Assembly (NCBI RefSeq): GCF_002019705.1
Contig: NZ_KV917377.1
Span: 4,393,085 to 4,457,084 of the forward strand
Length of the DNA stretch: 64,000 bases
Direction: 5' to 3'
Origin: Shouchella patagoniensis
GTDB taxonomy: Bacteria; Bacillota; Bacilli; Bacillales; Bacillaceae_D
Shown here: positions 47,401 to 55,901 of the stretch, piece by piece
Numbering within the stretch: position 1 is the first letter of the stretch
Layout: the number at the start of each line of letters is the position of its first letter
Position numbers and translations under genes: made by a program
The notes under the pieces: generated by a model
The model's input: the letters and a program-made list of their open reading frames with translations, nothing else
Told to the model about the DNA's origin: nothing
Database searches by the model: none

Positions 47401-48673
47401 GCTTGCGTATGAAGAAACATTTGACTGTGTGCAATGTGGCTATTGCTTGCCTGCATGTCCAACGTATCAGACGATGGAAAAAGAAACGCACTCACCAAGA
47501 GGACGCATTAATCTTGTAAAGATGGCTGCAGAGGGCAAAGTAAGTTTAGAAGATTTAAAAGAACCAATTGATTTATGCCTTGGTTGCCGCGCTTGTGAAA
47601 CTGCGTGTCCCACGAATGTTCAATATGGAAGAATTCTCGATTCGGCGAAAGAAGTCCTTTCTGAGAAAACAAAGAAGAGCATTGGGCAGAGAACGGTCGA
47701 ATCGGCCCTGTTTCGGAAACTATTGCCGAGCGAACGGTTGCTTACTGTGGCAGGGGCAGGTTTGTACGCGTATCAAAAAACGGGTATGCAGAAGTTAGTG
47801 CAAAAAAGCGGGGTGCTGTCATTCTTTCTGCCCGAAGGTATGCACGCATTTGAAGCAATTATGCCAACCGTTCTTCCGCCACGGAGAAAGGAGCGGAAGC
47901 GGGTAATCATGAATGAGGAGCCTACGTATAAAATTGGATATTTTCTTGGTTGTTTAATGGATACGATGTTCGCTGACATTAACAATCAAGCGATGACACT
48001 GCTTGAAAAAGCAGGATGCCATGTTGAGATACTCGGTAATCAAGCGTGTTGTGGCGCTTTGCAAAATCATGGTGGTGACCTAGATACGGCAAAAGAGCTG
48101 GCGAAAAAGAACATAGTGGCATTTGAAGAAGCTAGTTACGATTATATTGTATCAAGCATCGGCGGTTGCGGTGCGATGTTAATGGAGTATGGCGAATTGC
48201 TAGATAATGAACCTGAATGGCGGGAGCGAGGAGAAGCTTTTGCAAGAAAACACGCAGATGTGAGCGTCATCCTTGCTGAATGTGGGCTTGAACTTAATCA
48301 GCCTATTAGAAAAACAGCGGTTTATCAACCTTCTTGCCATATGACCCATGTACAGAAAAACGTCGAGGCTCCTCTCGCGCTCATTCAATCGATCCCGGAG
48401 CTTACGTATAAGCAAGTACCAAAGCAAGACATGTGCTGCGGCTCCGCAGGTATTTACAATATCCTTCATTTTGATGAAGCAATGGCAATTTTAGACTCGA
48501 AAATGCCTCATGTTGAGACCGCACAACCTGAATTAATCATTACGACCAACCCAGGCTGTCACCTGCAAATGAAACTTGGTGTAGAACGGGCAGGGTTAAC
48601 TGAAAAAATTGAGGTGAAGCACTTGGTCGAAGTGTTAACTGAGGCAACAAGAGAGGAGTGTACGAATGATTGA
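47393..48673 (+). CDS. glcF: Fe-S subunit of 2-hydroxyacid oxidase, GlcF-like
   Basis: 426 residues. Two 4Fe-4S motifs at the N-terminus, CVQCGYCLPACPTY and CLGCRACETACPTN, and two CCG domains (GNQACCGALQNHGG and DMCCGSAGIYN) typical of GlcF, LldE and heterodisulfide-reductase-like subunits. It is the electron-transfer partner of the GlcD-type flavoprotein. Translationally coupled on both sides (8-nt overlaps with the previous and next genes). Confidence 0.9.
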   Translation: MAKLAYEETFDCVQCGYCLPACPTYQTMEKETHSPRGRINLVKMAAEGKVSLEDLKEPIDLCLGCRACETACPTNVQYGRILDSAKEVLSEKTKKSIGQRTVESALFRKLLPSERLLTVAGAGLYAYQKTGMQKLVQKSGVLSFFLPEGMHAFEAIMPTVLPPRRKERKRVIMNEEPTYKIGYFLGCLMDTMFADINNQAMTLLEKAGCHVEILGNQACCGALQNHGGDLDTAKELAKKNIVAFEEASYDYIVSSIGGCGAMLMEYGELLDNEPEWRERGEAFARKHADVSVILAECGLELNQPIRKTAVYQPSCHMTHVQKNVEAPLALIQSIPELTYKQVPKQDMCCGSAGIYNILHFDEAMAILDSKMPHVETAQPELIITTNPGCHLQMKLGVERAGLTEKIEVKHLVEVLTEATREECTND

Positions 48674-49871
48674 TTACGTCATTGTTGGCGGTGGAATTGT
48701 TGGGTTATCTGTTGCTTATGCACTTAAACAACAAGAGCCAGAGGCAACCATTCAGATTGTAGAAAAAGAGAAAGAAGTCGCTTGCCATCAAACTGGTCAT
48801 AACAGCGGTGTCATTCATTCTGGGATTTATTATAAGCCAGGTAGTTTTAAAGCAAAGTTTGCCAAAGCAGGCAGTGAATCAATGCGTTCCTTTTGCATCG
48901 AACATGGGTTGGATGTGGACATTTGCGGGAAAGTCATTGTTGCAACTGAAGAAAAGGAACTCGCGCAACTGGAAAACTTGTATCAACGGGGCTTGGATAA
49001 TGGTTTAAAGGTAGACTTGCTTTCGCGTGAAGAGCTATTAGAGATAGAACCACATGTACGTGGGCTGGCTGGCATTCGAGTTCCAGCTGCGGGTATTGTC
49101 AATTACAAACACGTTTCCGAGAAACTAGCAGAACTATTTGTTGAGAAGGGTGGGAAACTGGCACTCTCTCAAAAAATAATTGGTATTCAAGAAGCTGATG
49201 AACATGTTGATGTTGAAACCGATATGGGGCGTTACCGGACACGCTATTTGATTAATTGCGCTGGACTGCATAGCGACCGAATCGCAAAACTTGCAGGTTA
49301 TCATCTGGATATGAAGATCGTGCCTTTCCGTGGTGAGTATTACAAACTGAAACCAGAGAAACGCTACCTTGTTAAAAACTTAATTTACCCCGTACCTGAT
49401 CCAAACTTTCCTTTTCTTGGCGTCCATTTTACAAGAATGATTGATGGGGAAGTAGATGCAGGGCCCAACGCGGTTCTTTCGTTTAAACGGGAAGGGTATA
49501 AGAAAACCGATTTTAGTGCGAGGGATCTATCAGAGACGCTCTCATACCAAGGATTTTGGAAGATTGCGGGCAAGTTTATGAAGGAAGGCGTTGAAGAGAT
49601 GCGCCGTTCGTACAGCAAGAAGCTATTTGTACAAAATTTGCAGAAACTGATCCCGGAAGTTCAGGAAGAAGACCTCATTCCTGGACCAAGCGGCGTCCGT
49701 GCCCAAGGACTGACGATCAACGGAGAGCTCGTAGATGATTTTCACATCGTTTCAGGGAAACGTACGCTCCACATTTGCAACGCACCATCTCCAGCGGCAA
49801 CGGCTGCACTTGAAATTGGCAAAGAAGTTGCACAACGAGCAAAGAAATTGCATCGGCCGGGAATGAAATAA
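48666..49871 (+). CDS. lhgO: L-2-hydroxyglutarate oxidase
   Basis: 401 residues, DAO-family FAD oxidoreductase. N-terminal dinucleotide fold DYVIVGGGIVGLSVAYAL; family segments CHQTGHNSGVIHSGIYYKPGSFKAKFAKAG, FRGEYYKL and GPSGVRAQGLTINGELVDDF closely follow LhgO. It oxidises L-2-hydroxyglutarate to 2-oxoglutarate, feeding electrons to quinone or oxygen. It is last in the TRAP operon, so this operon may deal with both enantiomers of a 2-hydroxyacid. A bidirectional terminator follows. Confidence 0.88.
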   Translation: MIDYVIVGGGIVGLSVAYALKQQEPEATIQIVEKEKEVACHQTGHNSGVIHSGIYYKPGSFKAKFAKAGSESMRSFCIEHGLDVDICGKVIVATEEKELAQLENLYQRGLDNGLKVDLLSREELLEIEPHVRGLAGIRVPAAGIVNYKHVSEKLAELFVEKGGKLALSQKIIGIQEADEHVDVETDMGRYRTRYLINCAGLHSDRIAKLAGYHLDMKIVPFRGEYYKLKPEKRYLVKNLIYPVPDPNFPFLGVHFTRMIDGEVDAGPNAVLSFKREGYKKTDFSARDLSETLSYQGFWKIAGKFMKEGVEEMRRSYSKKLFVQNLQKLIPEVQEEDLIPGPSGVRAQGLTINGELVDDFHIVSGKRTLHICNAPSPAATAALEIGKEVAQRAKKLHRPGMK

Positions 49872-49872
49872 A

Positions 49873-49912
49873 AACAAAACCGAGACATCAATAGGTGTCC
49901 CGGTTTTGTTCG
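49873..49912. terminator. Bidirectional terminator
   Basis: Outer stem AACAAAACCG/CGGTTTTGTT, inner GACA/TGTC, between the convergent lhgO and ornithine-cyclodeaminase-like genes. Confidence 0.88.
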
Positions 49913-49913
49913 A

Positions 49914-50903
49914 TTAATCGTGCAATGCAATTTCCTCACCAACACTCGCTTTAACTGCTTTGTGATAGACTGCGACCGCAATAGCTGTATCCAAATACGC
50001 CACGCCAACAGACTTATAAAAGGTAATCTCTTCATCATTTTCTCTACCCGGTTTTTCTTTAGCAAGAATCGGTGCCAATTCGCTATAAAGCTGATCAAAG
50101 TTCCACGTACCATCCTCAATTGGAATTAATAAATCGCCCGCTTCATGTTGTGCACCCTCTTGTGTATCGACCACAATTTTGCTACTTTTGTTTAACGTCG
50201 TCACGTCCACTTCTTGCATCGTTGCTTGAAAAGAACCGATACCATTAATATGTGTGCCTGATTTTAAATCGTTTCCGTCAAATACTGGCGTGTTTGATTT
50301 CGTGCTGCACACAAGGATGTCACAAGCCTCGACTGCTTCTTTCACCGATTCAACGACGACAATGTCGCCATTCCAACTCGGTAGTTGTAACCGCATATTT
50401 TCAGCAAACAGTTGAGCTTTTTCATGTGTACGGTTGTATAAGTAAATCGTGTTGATGTCTCTAACTGCAAGGACGGCTTGTATTTGTCCAATTGCTTGTG
50501 CGCCAGTACCAATGACGCTTAACGTATGTGCATCTGCTTTAGCGAGGTATTTTGTTGCAACGCCACTACTTGCGCCAGTGCGTAAAATCGTTAAATAAGA
50601 GGCGTCCATTAAAGCGACATGCTCGCCAGTCGTTGTGTCCGTTAAAAGAATCGCGCCACGCAACGCAGGTCTGCCTGATCTCGGGTTATCTGGAAAAACG
50701 CTCACCATTTTAATCGCGCTATAGCCAAGTGATTCGCTGTATGCTGGCATGTAAAGGCTTGTACCGTTTGTTGCTTGATGAGAAAGAGCAGTTCGGACTG
50801 GTGTTTTGGCGTTTCGGTTAACAAGAAACGCCTCTTCAATATCTTTTAAACAATCTTCCATTTTATAAAGAGATTCGATAGCTGATTTTGTTAAAATTTT
50901 CAT
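49914..50903 (-). CDS. Ornithine cyclodeaminase/mu-crystallin family protein
   Basis: 329 residues. NAD-binding fold with SVIGTGAQAIGQIQAV and the substrate-side segments IKMVSVFPDNP and GRPALRGAILLTDTTTGEHVALMDASYLTILRTGASSGVATKYLA. Members convert ornithine to proline or act as dehydrogenases/imine reductases for alanine, lysine-derived or opine-type compounds. The family label is firm, the reaction is not. It is 18 nt downstream of an MHS transporter gene in a leftward operon; an XRE-cupin regulator is divergent. Confidence 0.85.
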   Translation of the reverse strand: MKILTKSAIESLYKMEDCLKDIEEAFLVNRNAKTPVRTALSHQATNGTSLYMPAYSESLGYSAIKMVSVFPDNPRSGRPALRGAILLTDTTTGEHVALMDASYLTILRTGASSGVATKYLAKADAHTLSVIGTGAQAIGQIQAVLAVRDINTIYLYNRTHEKAQLFAENMRLQLPSWNGDIVVVESVKEAVEACDILVCSTKSNTPVFDGNDLKSGTHINGIGSFQATMQEVDVTTLNKSSKIVVDTQEGAQHEAGDLLIPIEDGTWNFDQLYSELAPILAKEKPGRENDEEITFYKSVGVAYLDTAIAVAVYHKAVKASVGEEIALHD

Positions 50904-50921
50904 CGGAGAAGACCACCTTTT

Positions 50922-52244
50922 TTAATCGAGTTCTCGATGTCTGGTTTCACGCGTCGCAAGCACGGCCACAATGGAAATAACGCCTGCTAAGATAATATAG
51001 AGCGAAATCGGGACAGACGAGTTGTTAAATGTATTAAGCAAGTAAGTAGCAAGTAGTGGTGCAGTTCCTCCAGCAACGGCAGCACCAATTTGATAGCCAA
51101 CCGTAACACCTGTATAACGGACATTTGCGCTAAAAATCTCTGAAAACATCGTTCCGAGTACAGCAGTGACAGGTGCCCAGAAGATACCTAAAGCAACAAC
51201 AGTAGCGACAAATAACCAAAGTGTTGAACCAAGGGAAAGCAAATAGAAGTAAGGAAAAGCAAACAAAATCATCCCTATTGTTCCACAAATGAAGACGGGT
51301 TTTCGACCAACCTTATCGGAGAGGGATCCCATAAGCGGAATCATCAGAGTAGCCGCCAGCGTCCCGATTGTAACGGCGTTTAAGGCGGTTAATCGATCAA
51401 ACGTTAAATACGTTGTTGTATATGCAATGACAAATGTTGAAAAGATATAAAACGGTCCTGTCTCGACAATTTTTGCGCCAACCGCAATTAATACTGAACG
51501 CCAGTGGTAACGAAATGTATCAAACAACGGGACTTTAGCAATATTCCCGGATTCTTTTGCTTCTTTAAAAGAAGGTGTCTCATCAAGAGATTTACGAATC
51601 CACAAGCCTAGGAAAACAAGCACAGCACTTAAAACAAATGGAACACGCCAGCCCCATGCCATAAATTGCTCATCAGGCAACAAGCTCATAACGGAAATTG
51701 CGAGCGTTCCCATTAACATCCCGATGGTCACACCCATCTGCGGCACGCTACCGAATAGCCCACGCTTTTTCTTTGGTGAATATTCAACTGCAAGCAGGAG
51801 AGCGCCACCCCATTCGCCGCCAATGCCGAGTCCTTGAATGCAGCGTAGTGTAATTAATAAGATAGGTGCCCAGACGCCAATCATTTCATAGGTAGGCAAC
51901 AGACCAATGAGCACTGTTGCACCGCCCATAAGAGAGAGCGTTATCACAAGTGTTTTTTTACGGCCAATTTTATCACCAATGTGGCTAAAGATCACACCAC
52001 CAAGTGGACGGATAAAAAAAGGCAAGGCAAATGTCACATAAGCGAGCATGACACCAACAACGGGGTCATAGGACGGGAAAAAAAGTTGGTTTAAGACGAT
52101 TGCCGCGACTGTACCGTAAAGAAAGTAATCAAACCATTCAATAGAGCTCCCTATTAAACTGGCAATTAGAGCCTTGCGTGAATCTTTTTTTGAAATCGTT
52201 GGTTTTACCTGTTTTGTTTCAATTACTGAATCAATTGTGTTCAT
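50922..52244 (-). CDS. MFS transporter, metabolite:H+ symporter (MHS) family
   Basis: 440 residues, about 12 helices. The MHS start IGSSIEWFDYFLYGT, motif A GGVIFSHIGDKIGRKKTLV, and the middle RCIQGLGIGGEWGGALLLAVEYSP are characteristic of ProP/ShiA/KgtP-like uptake symporters for zwitterions and carboxylates. The second motif A copy reads GSLSDKVGRKPVF. It probably imports the substrate of the adjacent ornithine-cyclodeaminase-like enzyme. Confidence 0.88.
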   Translation of the reverse strand: MNTIDSVIETKQVKPTISKKDSRKALIASLIGSSIEWFDYFLYGTVAAIVLNQLFFPSYDPVVGVMLAYVTFALPFFIRPLGGVIFSHIGDKIGRKKTLVITLSLMGGATVLIGLLPTYEMIGVWAPILLITLRCIQGLGIGGEWGGALLLAVEYSPKKKRGLFGSVPQMGVTIGMLMGTLAISVMSLLPDEQFMAWGWRVPFVLSAVLVFLGLWIRKSLDETPSFKEAKESGNIAKVPLFDTFRYHWRSVLIAVGAKIVETGPFYIFSTFVIAYTTTYLTFDRLTALNAVTIGTLAATLMIPLMGSLSDKVGRKPVFICGTIGMILFAFPYFYLLSLGSTLWLFVATVVALGIFWAPVTAVLGTMFSEIFSANVRYTGVTVGYQIGAAVAGGTAPLLATYLLNTFNNSSVPISLYIILAGVISIVAVLATRETRHRELD

Positions 52245-52414
52245 CCCAAAACCTCCTGAATAGTTAGAAATTACAGTGTCACTTCAATTTCAAAACATAA
52301 AAAAAGGACTTTTTTGATTGAGATGGGGGTGTTCCCATTTTTATGATGTTATTATACATAGGAGAGATAGAAAGTACAATGTTTTTTGAAAATTAGTTCA
52401 TTTGGAGGAGTATG

Positions 52415-52951
52415 ATGAAGACGGGGATTGGTATTCAGATAAAGAAAGTGCGGAAGCAAAGAAAAATGACATTGAAACAATTGGCAGAAAAAACAGGACT
52501 GTCCATTAGTTTTCTATCACAAATTGAACGTTCAAAATCATCGATGACTCTCGAATCTTTACATAAAGTCTCTGATGCTTTGGATATAAGCCCAAGCCAA
52601 TTTTTTTCGGAAAATAAGGATATCGATACACCTATTTCAGGAAAGGAAACGATGAACAAACAAGCGGACTCGTTTTTTCATTACCATTCGTTGATTGGGA
52701 GTATGACAAATCCGTTGTTTGAGCCGAGGATCGTTACGCTCTTGCCAACTGAAGAGAAAGTGAGTCCGTTCAGGCACGAAGGTCAAGAATTTATTTATAT
52801 TTTACAAGGCACATTAACCTTGTTTTATAAAGATCATTATTATGAATTAAATACAGGTGACAGTTTTCATTTTGAATCAACAGAAGCCCACAATTGGATT
52901 AATTACTCAAAAGAAACAGTGAAATTGCTTCAGGTTGTAGCGAAAAGATAG
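52415..52951 (+). CDS. XRE-family regulator with C-terminal cupin
   Basis: About 178 residues. The HTH_3 domain at about 8-62 (VRKQRKMTLKQLAEKTGLSISFLSQIERSKSSMTLESLHKVSDAL) is followed by a cupin at about 105-175 (FRHEGQEFIYILQGTLTLFYKDHYYELNTGDSFHFESTEAHNWIN). This class (PuuR/SutR-like) often controls uptake and breakdown of amines or amino acids. It is divergent from the transporter/cyclodeaminase pair. The second of two adjacent ATG codons (52415) has the better spacing from GGAGG. Confidence 0.87.
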   Translation: MKTGIGIQIKKVRKQRKMTLKQLAEKTGLSISFLSQIERSKSSMTLESLHKVSDALDISPSQFFSENKDIDTPISGKETMNKQADSFFHYHSLIGSMTNPLFEPRIVTLLPTEEKVSPFRHEGQEFIYILQGTLTLFYKDHYYELNTGDSFHFESTEAHNWINYSKETVKLLQVVAKR

Positions 52952-53021
52952 GAAAGAGAAAATAGAAAAGTGAAAGGTTATGTTAGAACGGACTTTTCTA
53001 GTGGAAGGAGGAGGGATAGAA

Positions 53022-53528
53022 ATGATTAACATTCAACTAGGCACAAAAGAGCACGTTGACGGAATTGTCATTATGTGTACGGAGGCCTTTCGTCTTACTT
53101 CGCGTGGATTATTAGCAAGTGAATCGATTGATAGACGGTGCAAAGAATTTTTTAACAAAGCAAGGGTATTAAAAGAAGTGACTGAACGCAATTGGAATTG
53201 GGGTGGCTATATTGTTGCTGTAGAAAACGGTCATGTAATAGGTGCTGGTGGAGGTGGGATGACTGGTGAAGGCATAGGAGAGGTTTTTGTGCTTTACTTG
53301 GATCCTAATCGACGGAATGAAGGCATTGGTTCGAGAATACTAAAAGCCATTACAGAACAGCAAAAAGTGTTAGGGGCAACAGAACAATGGGTATCGGTTC
53401 AAAAAGACAATCAAAAAGGGATTCCCTTTTACGAAGCTAAAGGGTTTTTGTTTCAACAAGAAGTGCATTCCTACGAAAGTCAGAAAGCAGAGCGAGCTGT
53501 ATCATTGCGCTATAAAAGAATGATTTAA
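53022..53528 (+). CDS. GNAT N-acetyltransferase
   Basis: 168 residues. Motif A GEVFVLYLDPNRRNEGIGSRILKAITEQQ with the R-N-E-G-I-G loop, and motif B WVSVQKDNQKGIPFYEAKGFLFQQ. The ATG at 53022 follows GGAGGAGGGA; the frame upstream is unlikely to be used. Possibly co-transcribed with the XRE-cupin gene 70 nt before it. The substrate is unknown. Confidence 0.84.
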   Translation: MINIQLGTKEHVDGIVIMCTEAFRLTSRGLLASESIDRRCKEFFNKARVLKEVTERNWNWGGYIVAVENGHVIGAGGGGMTGEGIGEVFVLYLDPNRRNEGIGSRILKAITEQQKVLGATEQWVSVQKDNQKGIPFYEAKGFLFQQEVHSYESQKAERAVSLRYKRMI

Positions 53529-53615
53529 ATTTTTTGAGACCACGTGGAAAGCACAGGTCTCTTTTTCTATTATCGTGTAGGCACATGGAAGGAACTTCAA
53601 AAAAACTGTTGAAAA

Positions 53616-53630
53616 TGAGAATCGTTATCA
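53616..53630. promoter_or_regulatory. Fur box before heme monooxygenase
   Basis: TGAGAATCGTTATCA, 13 of 15 positions equal to the Bacillus 7-1-7 Fur consensus. It lies 37 bp upstream of the heme monooxygenase gene. Confidence 0.75.
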
Positions 53631-53666
53631 ATATAATGAGGTTGAAAGAATGCTAGGAGGGATTGT

Positions 53667-53999
53667 ATGTTTTTGCAAACAAAAACATTGATTGTGGAAG
53701 AAGGTCATGCGAACAAGATGGTTGAAAAGTTCTCAACTGAAGGCGTCATTGAAGAACAGCCTGGCTTTATTGATTTAAATGTGATGAAGCAAAAGGCGCG
53801 AAAAGGCCAGGAGGAAGTATTGGTTCTTATTCGCTGGAAATCAGAAGAAGCATGGAAGGCATGGGAGAAAAGCGATGTACATTTAGCAGGCCATAAAGCA
53901 AATCGTGGCAAGCCAAAACCTTCTTTTATTATTGATTCAAACCAAAAGGTATATGAACAACTAGCTTCAAAGACTTACCGTGAACCAGTAAGCAAATAG
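53667..53999 (+). CDS. hmoA: Heme-degrading monooxygenase, HmoA/IsdG family
   Basis: 110 residues, a dimeric ferredoxin-like ABM fold. The start FLQTKTLIVEEGHANKMVEKFSTEG and the RWKSEEAWKAWEKSDVHLAGH segment match Bacillus HmoA. W66 and H76 fall where IsdG-type enzymes have their Trp and heme-ligand His; the Asn of the IsdG triad is not obvious (Lys-Thr there), as is known for some HmoA/HmoB proteins. It opens heme to release iron in the cytoplasm. A Fur box and CTAGGAGGG lie upstream; the petrobactin operon follows. Confidence 0.87.
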   Translation: MFLQTKTLIVEEGHANKMVEKFSTEGVIEEQPGFIDLNVMKQKARKGQEEVLVLIRWKSEEAWKAWEKSDVHLAGHKANRGKPKPSFIIDSNQKVYEQLASKTYREPVSK

Positions 54000-54008
54000 A
54001 ATGAAGTG

Positions 54009-54030
54009 AGCGGGATGACCCGTTTTTTTC
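54009..54030 (+). terminator. Short terminator after hmoA
   Basis: Stem AGCGGG/CCCGTT (core CGGG/CCCG), loop ATGA, then T7. Confidence 0.6.
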
Positions 54031-54041
54031 TTCCAATTGAG

Positions 54042-54056
54042 TGAGAATGAATATCA
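54042..54056. promoter_or_regulatory. Fur box of the petrobactin operon
   Basis: TGAGAATGAATATCA, 13 of 15 matches to the 7-1-7 Fur consensus, 24 bp before the asbA start. Confidence 0.75.
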
Positions 54057-54080
54057 TTTATGAGAGGGATTGATGAGAAT

Positions 54081-55901
54081 ATGCTTCCATCAGCTAAGCG
54101 TATTGCCGAAAACGCCTCTTTACAAGCTTTTCTTAATAGCTTTACCCGTGAAACGGGGCTAGGAAAAATCGTACCAATCCATGAAATTGAGGAGGCGGTC
54201 GGTTTCCGCCGTCTACAGAGTCAAAAAGTGATGAAACTAGGGTTAGCTAGGCAAGCGTGCCAATTACTGATAGAAGTGCATTATGAATCGCTTGTTGGAC
54301 GTCACACATTTGGTACAGTCTTGAAAGAAAGTTATGGTCGAGCATCTCAAGAAGAAGAGCCATTAGCTGTAATGATTCTGCTTATTCAAGAGTTGCACTT
54401 ACAAACAAAAGCCAATCCACAAATACAAGATTCCACCTTTGAGGAATGTTTAGTACGAATGATTGAAAGTTGCCAGACGATGGGTGTCTACATCGAAGAA
54501 CGAATGAATGAAAAGGAAGCGCTGTACGAGCCGAAACAATCATTTATTGATTCAGAACAGTCGCTATTATATGGACATTGGTTGCATCCTACTCCTAAGA
54601 GCAGACAGGGGATGACCCATTGGCAACAACAATCATTTGCCCCGGAACTAAAGGGGGACTTTCAACTCTACTATTTTTATGTGCATCACACAATTCTGGA
54701 ACAAGAATCATTAGGGAAGATGAGTGCGTGGGAAATGGTGTCACAAGAGGTTGAAGGGATAACCGAATTACCAGAACTTGATGAGAAGTGGTTGACTTAC
54801 CCAATGCATCCGTTGCAAGCAGAGTATTTGCTTTGTCAGCCACATGTAAAAGAAGCGATACATGTGGGGCTTATTAAAGATATTGGACCCGCGGGCAAAC
54901 GCTTTACGGCAACGTCGTCGATTCGTACTGTTTATAGTGAATCAAGTAAATGGATGTACAAATTTTCCATTCCTGTTAAAGTGACAAATTCATTGCGTAA
55001 CAATAAGCGACATGAGCTTCGAGCAGGTATATTAGTCGCAAAGTTACTGACTCATTCTCCGTGGCTGCAACAAAGTAAGACATTTACGATGATTACGGAC
55101 CCTGCTTATTTAACGGTTCGATTACCAGGGTTAAAAGAATCAGGATTTGAAACCATTATTCGCGAAAATCCATTTTCAGATGGCGGACAGGGGATTAGTT
55201 CTATAGCTGCCTTGGTGCAAGATCCGTTGCCTGGATGCTCTTCAAAACTTAAATCGATTATTGTAGAACAAGCGGAACAAGAAAAAACAACGGTTGCCAA
55301 CATTAGTATTCGTTGGTTTAACACATACATAACGATCGCACTTCAGCCCCTTATTCGTTTGTATGATGAGCTTGGCGTTGCGTTAGAAGCTCACCAACAA
55401 AATAGCTTACTTGACGTAAGTGAAGGGTATCCAAGTGCCTACTATTATCGAGATAATCAAGGCTATTATTTGGCGGACTCGTATAAAGCTCTACTACTGA
55501 ATAAAGAGCCTGATTTACTAGAAACAAATGGCTTGTTTTATGAAGATTCACTAATTGAGAACCGATTTTCGTACTATTTGTTAATGAACCAAGTGTTTTC
55601 GATTATCCATCGTTTTGGTGTAGACGGATTAATAGATGAATCGATCTTGATGTCAATATTGCGTAGTGAGCTTGAAAGGATCAAGCAGACATGTATAGGT
55701 GCGGGACGTTCATTCATCGGAGGATTGTTGGAAAAAGAGAAACTTGCGTTTAAAGCAAATTTATTAACACGGTTTCATGATGTGGATGAACTAGCAGAGG
55801 ATTTAGAACAAGCAGTGTACGTAAAAATTAAAAACCCGCTCCATAAAGAAGAGGAGAAAGTAGAGGTGGCTTATGCAAAAGCTGTCTACTCTACCAACTA
55901 A
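54081..55901 (+). CDS. asbA: Petrobactin synthetase AsbA (NIS synthetase)
   Basis: About 606 residues, IucA/IucC-type NIS synthetase. In B. anthracis AsbA joins spermidine to citrate. Family motifs: YPMHPLQAEYLL, SSIRTVYSESSKWMYKFSIPVKVTNSLR, and LGVALEAHQQNSLL near the C-terminal palm. I place the start at the ATG at 54081 (MLPSAKRIAENASLQAFL), which matches the B. anthracis N-terminus; the ATG at 54060 lies almost in the Fur box and has no ribosome site. The asbB start lies inside its end (29-nt overlap). First gene of six. Confidence 0.92.
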   Translation: MLPSAKRIAENASLQAFLNSFTRETGLGKIVPIHEIEEAVGFRRLQSQKVMKLGLARQACQLLIEVHYESLVGRHTFGTVLKESYGRASQEEEPLAVMILLIQELHLQTKANPQIQDSTFEECLVRMIESCQTMGVYIEERMNEKEALYEPKQSFIDSEQSLLYGHWLHPTPKSRQGMTHWQQQSFAPELKGDFQLYYFYVHHTILEQESLGKMSAWEMVSQEVEGITELPELDEKWLTYPMHPLQAEYLLCQPHVKEAIHVGLIKDIGPAGKRFTATSSIRTVYSESSKWMYKFSIPVKVTNSLRNNKRHELRAGILVAKLLTHSPWLQQSKTFTMITDPAYLTVRLPGLKESGFETIIRENPFSDGGQGISSIAALVQDPLPGCSSKLKSIIVEQAEQEKTTVANISIRWFNTYITIALQPLIRLYDELGVALEAHQQNSLLDVSEGYPSAYYYRDNQGYYLADSYKALLLNKEPDLLETNGLFYEDSLIENRFSYYLLMNQVFSIIHRFGVDGLIDESILMSILRSELERIKQTCIGAGRSFIGGLLEKEKLAFKANLLTRFHDVDELAEDLEQAVYVKIKNPLHKEEEKVEVAYAKAVYSTN

